Assembly (NCBI GenBank): GCA_042573625.1
Contig: JBHPCZ010000051.1
Coordinates: 1-22,487 of the forward strand
Reading direction: 5' to 3'
From: JBHPCZ01 sp042573625
GTDB taxonomy: Bacteria > Desulfobacterota > Desulfobacteria > Desulfobacterales > UBA11574
Length of the DNA stretch: 22,487 bases
In this document: positions 7,800 to 16,167 of the stretch, in pieces
Layout: each line of letters begins with the position of its first letter
Position numbering within the stretch: position 1 is the stretch's first letter
Notes under the pieces: generated by a model
The model's input: only the letters and a program-made list of their open reading frames with translations
Told to the model about the DNA's origin: nothing
Database searches by the model: none
Program-made: the position numbers and the translations under genes

Positions 7800-7937
7800 T
7801 GCCACAAAGGCACCAAGACACCAAGGTTATATAGAATCCATACCCATACTTTGCTTTCACCCCGGAGGGGTGGGATCTACAGATACGGGAAAAATTTCTT
7901 ATAAATCTTCTCTTTGTGCCTTTGTGTCTTTGTGGCA
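7800..7937. repeat. Short palindrome with 8-nt CACAAAG/CACCAAG arms
   Basis: The left arm has CACAAAG, CACCAAG and CACCAAG spaced 8 nt apart (starting 7803, 7811, 7819). The right arm has CTTTGTG at 7912, 7920 and 7928, also 8 nt apart. The ends TGCCA/TGGCA are complementary. The loop region includes a small palindrome CACCCCGGAGGGGTG near 7859-7873. It lies 22 bp upstream of the argS start, in the divergent region before the CBS gene. The rest of that region (7938-8177) is AT-rich, and I recognise nothing firm in it apart from a weak promoter candidate. Confidence 0.8.
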
Positions 7938-8118
7938 GATCATTTATGACTCTTTATTAAAAAGGTTTCAATTCATAAAGATTTTTCAACCCCAAGTCAA
8001 GAAGCTTTGGTTTATAGCGGTTGTCAAAATAGCGTTCCGTTTCAGCCAAAACTTAATAAAACATAAACGAAGCGGATCAATAGGAACATATTTATAGAAG
8101 CCACTATATTCGTATATC

Positions 8119-8147
8119 TTGAACCTTTTACAATTTTATGACATAGT
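8119..8147 (+). promoter_or_regulatory. Weak sigma70-like promoter candidate for the CBS gene
   Basis: TTGAAC, a 17-nt spacer and CATAGT match the -35/-10 consensus at four of six positions each, about 40 bp upstream of the CBS-protein start. The region is AT-rich, so a chance match is quite possible. Confidence 0.25.
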
Positions 8148-8179
8148 TTTCATGTTACAGGAAATAATCTTCAGGCCAT

Positions 8180-8184
8180 GGAGG
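8180..8184 (+). promoter_or_regulatory. Ribosome binding site that decides the CBS-protein start
   Basis: GGAGG lies 5 nt before the ATG at 8190. It overlaps an upstream in-frame ATG at 8178, which itself has no good site. This favours the shorter protein. Confidence 0.7.
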
Positions 8185-8189
8185 AAAAA

Positions 8190-8876
8190 ATGCTGGTAAA
8201 AAACTGGATGAGTAAAAAGGTCATCACCGTGGATGCGGATGATTCAATGCAAAGTGCCATCTTTGTTTTGCAGGAACGTAAAATAAAAATACTTCCGGTT
8301 ATGAAACAAGGCAATTTAGTCGGCATCATTACGGACAGGGATTTGAAAAAGGCCTCTCCTTCTGACGCAACAACACTCGATATGCACGAACTGATGTACC
8401 TGATATCCAAAGTCAAGGTGGGTGACATAATGAAAAGAGAAGTGATCACCATTCAGCCCGACTTAACCATCGAAGAGGCTGCGGCAATCCTTCTGGAAAA
8501 TCGGATTTCAGGTTTACCTGTCATAGACCAACAGAATCAATTGGCCGGTGTTATAACCCAGAACGACATTTTCAGGGTTATCATTTCCCTGACCGGCATG
8601 GGGAAAAAAGGCGTGCAGTTCGCCGTCCGTTTCAAGGATATGCCCGGACCCATAAAAGAAACCCGGGAACTCATCAGCAATTACGGGGCTCGCACGGCAA
8701 GTATTTTGAGCTCCGGCGATAATGCTCCGCAGGGTTATCTTAACATTTACTTTCGCATTTACGATTTGGACAGGGCTAAGCTTCCGTCGCTTCTAGAGGA
8801 AATCGAGAAAAAAGGCACGCTGCTCTATGTGGTGGATCACAGGGAAGGAAAGCGGACGGTCTATGACGTGAAATAG
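8190..8876 (+). CDS. CBS-CBS-ACT domain protein, AcuB-like
   Basis: The 228-residue soluble protein has a CBS pair (about 1-55, MLVKNWMSKKVITVD...VGIITDRDL, and about 75-133, GDIMKREVITIQPDLTI...GVITQNDI). A C-terminal ACT-type domain follows (about 140-215, VQFAVRFKDMPGPIKE). CBS pairs usually bind adenine nucleotides and ACT domains small ligands such as amino acids, so a sensing or regulatory role is inferred. The order matches AcuB-like proteins, whose exact task is unsettled. It is transcribed divergently from argS and lies 65 bp before the glycan cluster. It may be either the start of that transcript or a separate unit. Confidence 0.88.
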   Translation: MLVKNWMSKKVITVDADDSMQSAIFVLQERKIKILPVMKQGNLVGIITDRDLKKASPSDATTLDMHELMYLISKVKVGDIMKREVITIQPDLTIEEAAAILLENRISGLPVIDQQNQLAGVITQNDIFRVIISLTGMGKKGVQFAVRFKDMPGPIKETRELISNYGARTASILSSGDNAPQGYLNIYFRIYDLDRAKLPSLLEEIEKKGTLLYVVDHREGKRTVYDVK

Positions 8877-8941
8877 ATCTTACCAAAACCGGGAATAACG
8901 TTTAAAAAATTAATTGGGCACCAAAAACAGAGGAGTCAGGA

Positions 8942-9937
8942 ATGAGAGTAATGGTTACCGGAGGCGCCGGATATATCGGATGCCTCGTTGTCGAAGAACT
9001 GTTAAAAAACAATTACACCCCGGTGGTTTTTGATACATTTTACTGGGGAAAAGAATCCCTGGCGCCTTTTCTCGACAACATCGAGCTCATTGAAGGGGAT
9101 TGCAGGAATTCAAAAGACATCATTTATGCCCTGGAGGGAGTGGATGCCATCATTCACCTTGCAGGCATCGTGGGCGAATTTGCCTGCAACAACTATCCAA
9201 AGGCGCATTTTTCCATAAATGTCGAAAGCACGCGCACCCTGGTCAATTGCTGTACCGATCCTGAACTGGATCTGGTCAGGGATTTTATCTTTGCGTCCTC
9301 CTGTTCCGTTTACGGAAATGTTCAGGGACTTTATGAAGAGGTTACGGAAGAGACGCCGACAGCGCCGCTTTCAGGATACGCACAGGCAAAACTGCGGTCC
9401 GAACAGATTATTCTGGATCGGGCCAATACAGTGCCCCATTTCCACCCCACGATATTGCGCCTGACCACCGTTTTTGGATGGTCGCCCCGGCCCCGGCTCG
9501 ACCTCGTGACAAACCTGTTTGCCTATAAGGCATGGAAAGACGGAAAAATTTCCATCCACGGGGATGGTCAGCAGTACCGATCGCTGATTCATGTCAAGGA
9601 TGTCGCTCGTGCCCTGGTCAAAACGCTGGACACACCGCGCTTTATTCGAAGTGGAAAAATATTTCACCTTGGAGAGAAATCGAATAACAAAACGGTCGGA
9701 GAAATCGCTGAAATCGTCCAGTCGATTCTCCCCCAAACCCAAATAGAGTACGCCAAAGACAAACCCACAGACAGGCGGGATTACCGGATCAATTGTCAGA
9801 AACTGAACAATATTATCGGCTGGAAAGCCGATTTTTCCGTGGAAGATGGAATAAAAGAACTTGTCCAAAAATTTGAGACGCTGGACTGGAACTGGGATGC
9901 CGATAAATACCGAAACAGTTCATTTCAGTACAAATAA
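8942..9937 (+). CDS. NAD-dependent nucleotide-sugar epimerase/dehydratase (extended SDR)
   Basis: The 331-residue protein is an extended short-chain dehydrogenase acting on a nucleotide-linked sugar. The Rossmann motif GGAGYIG is at 7-13, the acidic D31 ends strand two, and HLAG appears at 72-75. The catalytic region shows ASSCSVYG (118-125) and YAQAK (Y146, K150). The late segment RSLIHVKDVARA is typical of sugar epimerases. The exact reaction (epimerase, dehydratase or reductase) cannot be read from sequence alone. A purine-rich site (GAGGAG/CAGG) precedes the ATG. The aminotransferase follows after 20 bp, so the two very likely act in one pathway making a modified sugar nucleotide. Confidence 0.9.
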   Translation: MRVMVTGGAGYIGCLVVEELLKNNYTPVVFDTFYWGKESLAPFLDNIELIEGDCRNSKDIIYALEGVDAIIHLAGIVGEFACNNYPKAHFSINVESTRTLVNCCTDPELDLVRDFIFASSCSVYGNVQGLYEEVTEETPTAPLSGYAQAKLRSEQIILDRANTVPHFHPTILRLTTVFGWSPRPRLDLVTNLFAYKAWKDGKISIHGDGQQYRSLIHVKDVARALVKTLDTPRFIRSGKIFHLGEKSNNKTVGEIAEIVQSILPQTQIEYAKDKPTDRRDYRINCQKLNNIIGWKADFSVEDGIKELVQKFETLDWNWDADKYRNSSFQYK

Positions 9938-9957
9938 TTTGGTTTGGAAATACTTAT

Positions 9958-11070
9958 ATGACGGATGATTTCATTCAAGTGGCAAAACCGCAAGTCGGTG
10001 AAGCGGAAGTTTCAGCGGTCCGTGAAGTGCTTTTATCCGGAAACTATGCCTCCGGTGCCAGGGTTGAAGCGTTTGAAAAGCGCTTTGCCGAATATATCGG
10101 CGCCAATCATGCCGTCGCGGTAAACAGCGGGACAGCCGCACTGCATATTGCCCTTGAGGCAATGGGTGTGGGTGAAGGCGATGAAGTGATCGTCCCACCG
10201 CTGACCTTTTTTGCAACCGTCTCTGCGGTGCTTTATCTGAGGGCGGTCCCGGTTTTCGCAGACATTGACATGGATGATCTTTGTCTGTCCCCGGAGAGCA
10301 CAGAAAAGCAGATTTCATCCAGAACAAAAGCCATCCTTCCGGTTCATCTGTTTGGTGCTGCCGCAAAAATGGATGATTTCTTGTCGCTCTCATCAAAATA
10401 TGGCATTCCCATTCTCGAAGACTGTGCACAGGCCCACGGGACCGAATACAATGGCCGGAAAGTCGGAAGTATCGGGCAAGCAGGCGTTTTCTCTTTTTTC
10501 GCCACAAAACATATGACTACCGGCGAGGGGGGACTGATTACCACAAACAACTCTGAGATTGCCGATCTGTGTAAAATCATCCGAAATCATGGGATGAAAG
10601 ACCGCGACACGCATGAGTGCCTGGGTTTTAACAACCGTATGACCGAAATGGAAGCCGCAATGGGGCTGGTGCAGCTGGACAAATTGGACAAGTTGAATGA
10701 AAAGCGGATCGCCAACTCCGATTATCTTATTCGGCACATTGAAAGACTTTCCTGGGCCCGCATACCTGTTCCCAAGAATAATGTAAAACATACCTACTTT
10801 TGGTGTCCGCTGATGGTAGATGAAAACAATACGGGCAAGAATTTCGAAGATCTGAAACAGCATCTGATGAATAATAAAATCGGACATCGCCTGAGATATC
10901 AGGAGCCGCTGTATAAACAAAAAGTTTTGGGCAAGCTGGGCCTCGATTATTCCGGGTTTTTTCTACCCAATGCTGAGAAGGTCGCCGGAAAGATTCTGGG
11001 ATTACCCAATCATCCGGGGCTGGCACAACAACAACTGGACAGAATTATCGAAGTACTCCGGGAATTTTAG
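9958..11070 (+). CDS. DegT/DnrJ/EryC1/StrS family PLP sugar aminotransferase
   Basis: The 370-residue protein belongs to the family that transfers an amino group from glutamate or glutamine to a keto-sugar nucleotide. Visible features are NSGTAALHIAL (56-66), the PLP-contacting D155 in ILEDCAQAHG, and the Schiff-base lysine K184 in FSFFATKHMTTGEGG. The conserved NHGM and NNRMTEMEAAMG segments follow. Together with the upstream epimerase it should make an amino sugar. The FemAB-like acyltransferase that follows is a reasonable candidate to act on that amine. The regiochemistry (C3, C4 or C5 amine) cannot be decided here. Confidence 0.95.
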   Translation: MTDDFIQVAKPQVGEAEVSAVREVLLSGNYASGARVEAFEKRFAEYIGANHAVAVNSGTAALHIALEAMGVGEGDEVIVPPLTFFATVSAVLYLRAVPVFADIDMDDLCLSPESTEKQISSRTKAILPVHLFGAAAKMDDFLSLSSKYGIPILEDCAQAHGTEYNGRKVGSIGQAGVFSFFATKHMTTGEGGLITTNNSEIADLCKIIRNHGMKDRDTHECLGFNNRMTEMEAAMGLVQLDKLDKLNEKRIANSDYLIRHIERLSWARIPVPKNNVKHTYFWCPLMVDENNTGKNFEDLKQHLMNNKIGHRLRYQEPLYKQKVLGKLGLDYSGFFLPNAEKVAGKILGLPNHPGLAQQQLDRIIEVLREF

Positions 11071-11093
11071 TCCTCGGTTGAAATATTGCACAC

Positions 11094-12173
11094 ATGAATT
11101 GGACAGTAAAAACACTTCATACATCTGAACCCGATTTTGCTTTGTGGAAAAATTACTATAGCCGACTTGAGCAAAAGGGTATTTATCATTCTCCTGAATA
11201 TATCAGATGTTTGGAAAAACATTATCAGGATGAAGCTGAACTCTTTGTGTTCGGTAATGAAAAGGAATACCTTTACTATCCTTATTTCAGACGTCGATTG
11301 GATAAGCTGCCGTTTTCTGAAAATTGTGCCATAAATTTATCCGACCATTTTGACATTATTTCTTCATGGTATTATGGCGGCCCGCTACCCAGCAACAGCC
11401 GGTTGAACAAATTGATATTTAAAGAATTTATCCAAGTTTTTTCAGATTTTTCTCGACAGGAGCGTTTTGTCTCTGAATTTATCAGATTTGATCCCTATCT
11501 CCAGAACCATTCTAATTTTACCGAATTATTACCGGTGTCCAAAAATCGCGAATCGATTTATGTGGATTTGAGGCTGCCCGAAGATCGAATCTGGGTGAAT
11601 ATGGAAGGAAGGGCCAGAACTGCCATTCGAAAGGCAAAAAAGCTCGGGGTTAAAGTTTATGTGTCCGATGATATAAATGATGTGACCCATTTTTATAAGA
11701 TCTACAATGCTGAGATGGAAAGAAAAATGGCACCAGGCCATTATCTTTTCAGTCAAGAATTTATTATGGATCTTTTTAAAACCCTGGGGAGCAAAATAGC
11801 ACTGATATGCGCAATTATTGATGATGTTATTATCAGCGGCGGTGTATTCGTTTGTGAAGCAGGAGAGGCTGCACACTATTACCTCATGGCAACCGATCAG
11901 AATTATATCCGATATCAAGCGAACAATCTGATTCTACATGAAGCCATAAGGTATTTTAAGAAAAAGAAGTTGAAAATTTTCGACTTCCAAGGGGGTCGTG
12001 AAGGTGTTTACAAATTCAAAAAGTCCTTTTCTAAAAACAGGATATCATTTTTTACCTGCGGAATAATTCACAATCTACCAATAACCAAGAAACTGGTTGA
12101 TTACAAGAATGCGCATTCGAGTGGTTTAAAAGACGCCTTTTTTCCGGAATACCGAATTAAGAATACCAACTAA
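11094..12173 (+). CDS. FemAB/GNAT-like acyltransferase (BioF2/FemX type)
   Basis: The 359-residue protein carries a GNAT-type fold. The family's hallmarks are ARTAIRKAKKLGVKV (174-188, the usual R..IRKA..LGV pattern), SGGVFV at 248-253, and HYYLMATDQNYIRYQANNL (261-279). FDFQGGREGVYKFKKSF (296-312) closes the domain. Such enzymes move amino-acyl or acyl groups from tRNA or CoA to an amine. In this context, after a sugar aminotransferase, N-acylation of an amino sugar is my inference. No membrane segment or signal peptide is seen. The start has a weak ribosome site. Confidence 0.8.
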   Translation: MNWTVKTLHTSEPDFALWKNYYSRLEQKGIYHSPEYIRCLEKHYQDEAELFVFGNEKEYLYYPYFRRRLDKLPFSENCAINLSDHFDIISSWYYGGPLPSNSRLNKLIFKEFIQVFSDFSRQERFVSEFIRFDPYLQNHSNFTELLPVSKNRESIYVDLRLPEDRIWVNMEGRARTAIRKAKKLGVKVYVSDDINDVTHFYKIYNAEMERKMAPGHYLFSQEFIMDLFKTLGSKIALICAIIDDVIISGGVFVCEAGEAAHYYLMATDQNYIRYQANNLILHEAIRYFKKKKLKIFDFQGGREGVYKFKKSFSKNRISFFTCGIIHNLPITKKLVDYKNAHSSGLKDAFFPEYRIKNTN

Positions 12174-12242
12174 TGATCTGTAACACCTTATTCTTATTTC
12201 ATCTCTATTCCCCTTCTCAATTATTAATTTTTAGGAATAACC

Positions 12243-13064
12243 ATGTTTAATCGGGTCGTAATGATTTCAGGAGCACCACGCTCCGGAACGAGCTGGGTTG
12301 GCCAAGTTTTGGACAGCTCCCCTATAACCGCATATCGATTCCAACCTTTGTTTGCCAAGGCATTCAAAGATTTTCTTGATATTCATTCAGATAGAAATAA
12401 CTATTTTGATTTTTTTAAAAGGGTTTATGATTCAGCAGATGATTTTTTATTACAAACGGAACGAAGAAACAGTGGGATATATCCTGTTTTCAAGAATAAA
12501 TTGCCCAAACCGGAAATTCTGGCAATAAAAATGGTAAGATATCACTTTTTATTGCCGAAAATGCTTCAATTTTTTAATGATACATTGAAAATAATATGTG
12601 TGCTGAGACATCCTTGCGGCGCAATTAATTCCTGGATAAATACGCCTAAAGAATTTCATACAGATGCCGATCCGTTGAAAGAATGGAATCTGGCAGCATT
12701 CAGAAACAAAGGAAAACCGGAAGAATATTGGGGTTATGATGGTTGGAAAAGAGCAACTGATATCTTTATAAATATAAAACAACAGTTTGATGATAAGGTT
12801 TACTTTCTGATATATGAAAAAATGGTGTCGAATACCGAAAATGCAGTTGAAAATCTTTTTGATTTCCTTGATTTACCGCTGTCAAAACAGACTGTCGATT
12901 TCATCAAGGCTTCCAACCAGGTAAACAACGATGACCCCTATTCTGTTTATAAAGATAAACGGGTGATGGACAAATGGAAAAAGGAACTGGATCCTGTTAT
13001 TAAAGAAAATATTATCAGAAAAGCAACGCGACACTATTCGAAACTACTTGAACAATTTGAATAA
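12243..13064 (+). CDS. Sulfotransferase family protein (first of four)
   Basis: The 273-residue protein has the PAPS-binding pattern of sulfotransferases. The 5'-phosphosulfate loop is at 11-18 (APRSGTSW), following a hydrophobic strand. The 3'-phosphate region is at about 119-131 (CVLRHPCGAINSW, R122 and S130). There is no signal peptide, so it is probably cytoplasmic. The likely role is moving sulfate from PAPS to a sugar or lipid acceptor made by the cluster; the acceptor is unknown. AGGA precedes the ATG by 7 nt. The gene looks more AT-rich than the epimerase and aminotransferase genes (a 60-base sample at 12481 has about 33% GC). Confidence 0.85.
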   Translation: MFNRVVMISGAPRSGTSWVGQVLDSSPITAYRFQPLFAKAFKDFLDIHSDRNNYFDFFKRVYDSADDFLLQTERRNSGIYPVFKNKLPKPEILAIKMVRYHFLLPKMLQFFNDTLKIICVLRHPCGAINSWINTPKEFHTDADPLKEWNLAAFRNKGKPEEYWGYDGWKRATDIFINIKQQFDDKVYFLIYEKMVSNTENAVENLFDFLDLPLSKQTVDFIKASNQVNNDDPYSVYKDKRVMDKWKKELDPVIKENIIRKATRHYSKLLEQFE

Positions 13065-13113
13065 CATAAAGATAGAGATAACGACAAACCCTTAGATCTC
13101 TTTTGAGCGTTTA

Positions 13114-14079
13114 ATGAACCCTTTCATCATCATAGGGGGCTGCCCCCGATCTGGAACAACAATGGTAAGAAACATGCTGAACTCGCATCCGGATGTGTTC
13201 ATATTTCCACAGACGCAGTTCATTAATAAGATATGGGGCGCAAGAAGACTGGTTAACTTTAAAAAAAACCGTCTGAAAATGCTGCAAATAATAGCAGAAG
13301 ATGCAGCGGTTAAGCGTTCCGGTATAGATATATTTTCATCAAATCGGTCAAAGTCAAATGAATTTAACGATTATTTTGATGAATATCTTGATTTTATCAG
13401 AGACTATTGCACAAACAATTCGGATGGTCCAAGCTTCATTGGAGACAAAACGCCTCGGCATGTTATGTTTGTCGATCTGCTTAAAAAAAATATTCAAACA
13501 GACTTAAAAACAATTGTAATTGTTCGCGATAGTCGAGCGGTGATTGCCTCCATGAAAGCAAGAAAACTCGTTCGAAGCATTGAATCCGGCGCTGCGATCT
13601 GGAATTTTTTCTGTAAGCATATTTTGTTTCTGTTACGTAGATATTCCGAAAACGAAATTCTGCTGTTAAAATATGAGGATATTGTCGTAGATCCATTGGC
13701 ACGAAGCAAGGATATATCAAAATTTATCGGCCTCGATTATAACGACTCTATGGTTAAAATTCAAAATCATAACAGCTCATTCATCAAAAATAAAAAAATG
13801 GGAATATTTTCCGATAGCCTTGATATCTGGAAAAACAACCTAAGCCTCTCGGAAATAAATAAAATCACGTATTTCACGAAAAAATATCTGGAATATTTTA
13901 AATATGAAACGTCCATGATCTCTACGACTGATTTGCCTGTATTATCCCACGCGGTGTATAGAGCGTCCTTGATTAGAGAAGTTTTTACCCTGCTTTTGAT
14001 GCAGATGGGATTGTTTCCCTCACTATTTGTGGGGGTCATAAAAAATCTGGGCAAACGTTCAGTGGGAAATAAGAGATGA
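13114..14079 (+). CDS. Sulfotransferase family protein (second)
   Basis: The 321-residue protein is distinct from its neighbour. The PAPS loop is CPRSGTT (10-16), followed by NSHPDVFIFPQTQF. GDKTPRH (110-116) is the usual acceptor-side segment, and the 3'-phosphate site is IVIVRDSRAVIASM (134-147; R138, S146). The C-terminal 30-40 residues are hydrophobic (about 285-310), which may hold the protein on the membrane. The gene ends in a 4-bp ATGA overlap with the flippase-like gene, so translation is probably coupled and the substrate may be membrane-bound. Confidence 0.87.
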   Translation: MNPFIIIGGCPRSGTTMVRNMLNSHPDVFIFPQTQFINKIWGARRLVNFKKNRLKMLQIIAEDAAVKRSGIDIFSSNRSKSNEFNDYFDEYLDFIRDYCTNNSDGPSFIGDKTPRHVMFVDLLKKNIQTDLKTIVIVRDSRAVIASMKARKLVRSIESGAAIWNFFCKHILFLLRRYSENEILLLKYEDIVVDPLARSKDISKFIGLDYNDSMVKIQNHNSSFIKNKKMGIFSDSLDIWKNNLSLSEINKITYFTKKYLEYFKYETSMISTTDLPVLSHAVYRASLIREVFTLLLMQMGLFPSLFVGVIKNLGKRSVGNKR

Positions 14080-15014
14080 GAATTATCTTCCGGTTATTGG
14101 TTTCGTGTTTATTATTTGGATATCTTGCTTTTTGGGTGAACTGGACTGTTTTAATTGAAGCGTTTCAAACAATAGACTTAAATCTATATCTCATATCCAC
14201 CCTCTTTGCCCTTTCAACAACCATCTCAATATCTGCCAAATTTTACGTGCTTATTAAAAACACCACCATAGCCAGATCATTCTTTTCCATGGTGAAAATT
14301 AATTTTATCAGCCGCTTTTATGGTCTGTTTTTGCCCTCATCAGTAGGAAAGGCTACGGCCAGATGGTATTTGATCACAGAAAATAAAAAAGGAAGAAGCT
14401 TTTTTCTCGCCGCGACGATATTTGAGCGAACGACATTTATATTAACGTTGCTTGTTTTTTGTTCAATAGCGCTTTTCGTATATTCTTATCACCCTTTCGT
14501 TATCCGGATGAAATCGTACCTCTGGCCTGCTATTTTATTATTGTTTGCAGTTACCCTGTTTGTAATGACATATCTTCTCCACCCAGCACTCCATTATCGT
14601 GTCAAAATCTTCATTGGAGCTATGGCAAAACGATACGACAAATTAGAAGCGGTAGAAAAATTTGTTGAAAATTTTTCCCTTAAAAACAGATCCGGCACTC
14701 TACTGGGGACTTTGTTGACTATAAGCATCATTTGGTATATTTTATTTATTTTCCGAATGTATTTCATATTTCAATCACTTGCAGTGCCAATTCCTTTCCA
14801 CGATATCGTATGGATGTGCTCATTGGTACTATTGATCCAGATGATTCCCGTTTCGTTTGCCGGGATCGGTGTCAGAGAAGGGGCTTATGCCTTTTTGTTG
14901 ACGACTTCTAATTTGCCCGCAGAAAGAGGTGTATTAATCGGCATTCTATTCTTCTCACAAATGCTCATCTTTGCTGTTGTTGGTGGATTTTTTGAATTGT
15001 TAAAAACTGAATGA
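14076..15014 (+). CDS. Flippase-like membrane protein (LPG-synthase transmembrane domain, UPF0104 family)
   Basis: The 312-residue protein has about eight hydrophobic segments. Family signatures are visible: FYGLFLPSSVGKATARWYLI (81-100), FERTTFILTLL (116-126) and MIPVSFAGIGVREGAYAFLL (256-275). This family, named for the membrane part of lysylphosphatidylglycerol synthase, often sits in glycan and glycolipid clusters and is annotated as flippase-like. Here the catalytic LPG-synthase domain is absent. Moving or presenting a lipid-linked sugar is an inference. The gene overlaps both neighbours by 4 bp, linking the second sulfotransferase, this protein and the GT2 enzyme as one translation block. 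Confidence 0.85.
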   Translation: MRIIFRLLVSCLLFGYLAFWVNWTVLIEAFQTIDLNLYLISTLFALSTTISISAKFYVLIKNTTIARSFFSMVKINFISRFYGLFLPSSVGKATARWYLITENKKGRSFFLAATIFERTTFILTLLVFCSIALFVYSYHPFVIRMKSYLWPAILLLFAVTLFVMTYLLHPALHYRVKIFIGAMAKRYDKLEAVEKFVENFSLKNRSGTLLGTLLTISIIWYILFIFRMYFIFQSLAVPIPFHDIVWMCSLVLLIQMIPVSFAGIGVREGAYAFLLTTSNLPAERGVLIGILFFSQMLIFAVVGGFFELLKTE

Positions 15015-15709
15015 AAACTGCTGTTTTAACTACAATATTTAATGAAGAAAAAAACATAGAAGCGGTGTTGGCAAAAATCTCACCGGATTATGACATCTTT
15101 GTAGTTGACGATGGCTCGAGCGATAATACAATTAACATATTGAGACACCTCGGTATTCATATTATCTCCTTGCCAATAAACATCGGTCAGGGCGCTGCGA
15201 CGATTGCCGGTTATAATGTTATTCTTGAGAAAGACTATGATATCATCGTAAAATTGGACGGAGACGGGCAGCACAATCCAAGTGAGATTTCTCACTTCGT
15301 AGGAGCAATGAGAGAAGGTGATGATGATATCGTTGTCGGTTCAAGAAGGCTGGGATCCAACTATATTACAGCACCATTTCTTAGAAGAACATTTCTGCCG
15401 GCATTCGCCTGGTTAATCAATGTCGCAACCGGGTATCGCATGACGGATCCCATGTGCGGTTTCAGGGCATTTCGCACAAAATCTTTAAAAAAAGTCATTG
15501 CCTCGCTGAACAACTCGATTGAGCCTCAGTATCTTGCATCTGAAATGTTCGTGAGATGCTCCAGGGCCGGTTTAAGCGTTGGTGAAATTCCTATAAATTT
15601 ACTGGAAAGAAGTAGCGGCAATTCCTATAAAGGAGAAATGCGATACGGTTTCGGTGTGTTGCGTGCTCTCACAAAGGCCCTTCTGGATAAAGGGAAATCC
15701 CCGCTCTGA
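15011..15709 (+). CDS. GT2 glycosyltransferase, DPM-like
   Basis: The 232-residue protein is a short family 2 glycosyltransferase of the dolichyl- or polyprenyl-phosphate sugar synthase kind. The nucleotide-binding strand ends in VVDDGSSD (31-38) and the metal-binding motif is D83-G-D85 in KLDGDGQH. FRAFRT and EIPINLLER follow, as in this group. It has no C-terminal membrane segments of its own. The expected product is a polyprenyl-phosphate sugar used by a GT-C enzyme, a role that fits the large membrane protein at 18210. The DUF2304 protein downstream may be its membrane partner. Confidence 0.9.
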   Translation: MKTAVLTTIFNEEKNIEAVLAKISPDYDIFVVDDGSSDNTINILRHLGIHIISLPINIGQGAATIAGYNVILEKDYDIIVKLDGDGQHNPSEISHFVGAMREGDDDIVVGSRRLGSNYITAPFLRRTFLPAFAWLINVATGYRMTDPMCGFRAFRTKSLKKVIASLNNSIEPQYLASEMFVRCSRAGLSVGEIPINLLERSSGNSYKGEMRYGFGVLRALTKALLDKGKSPL

Positions 15710-15774
15710 AATATGGTATGTCTTTCTTCAAATAATAAACAGAATTTTACGGCCCAACTTTTTTCATTAAGGAT

Positions 15775-15779
15775 AGGAG
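15775..15779 (+). promoter_or_regulatory. Ribosome binding site supporting a TTG start
   Basis: AGGAG lies 10 nt before a TTG codon that opens the frame of the DUF2304 protein. No in-frame ATG with a better site lies upstream. Confidence 0.6.
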
Positions 15780-15789
15780 AAATTAGGTT

Positions 15790-16167
15790 TTGAAAATAAC
15801 TATTTTGGGCGTTCTGATTTTCATCTTGAGCCTCGTGTTAATTGGGCGTTCACTCTGGAATATTAAGCATGAAAAAATGGGATTTCGATCCGGGATCATT
15901 TGGGTTTTGATGTGGGCCGGTATCGGTTTTTTTAGCATTTTCCCGGAATTTCTAGACAAAACAATGCTGCTGGTTCAGATGAAAAACAGAATGTTATTCA
16001 TTCTTATTATTGCGGTCTGTGTCCTGTTTACCATTATTTTTAATTTAGCATCCAGAATGGATAACATTCAGCGAGACCTAACAAAGCTGGCTAGAGAAAT
16101 TGCCATAGTGAATTACAAACTCGAAAATAACGATGAAAGAAAGGATGAGGACGAAACCGTCTCATGA
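15790..16167 (+). CDS. DUF2304 family small membrane protein
   Basis: The 125-residue protein has three hydrophobic segments (about 3-22, 35-54, 68-88) followed by a charged helical tail (LASRMDNIQRDLTKLAREIAIVNYKLE). This is the pattern of the DUF2304 family, usually found beside GT2 enzymes. A role as membrane partner of a glycosyltransferase is inferred from neighbourhood. It is also supported by the gene at 17170, where the same kind of domain is fused to a GT2 enzyme. The start codon is TTG. The gene overlaps the next sulfotransferase by 4 bp. Confidence 0.8.
   Translation: MKITILGVLIFILSLVLIGRSLWNIKHEKMGFRSGIIWVLMWAGIGFFSIFPEFLDKTMLLVQMKNRMLFILIIAVCVLFTIIFNLASRMDNIQRDLTKLAREIAIVNYKLENNDERKDEDETVS

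Noticed and set aside
7778..7816. Longer argS start at an upstream TTG (adds 13 residues)
   Set aside because: The extension lies in the arm of a repeat and does not resemble ArgRS N-termini; MKNKIKK is the usual kind of start.
8178..8189. Upstream ATG for the CBS-ACT protein
   Set aside because: A GGAGG ribosome site overlaps it and is ideally spaced for the ATG at 8190, which also matches the usual MLVKNWMS start.
9371..9868. Minus-strand 165-residue frame inside the epimerase gene
   Set aside because: The plus strand encodes a well-conserved SDR protein there; the antisense frame has no recognisable domain.
14076..15014. Full lysylphosphatidylglycerol synthase (MprF)
   Set aside because: Only the membrane family pattern is present; the C-terminal catalytic domain is missing, so I call it flippase-like instead.
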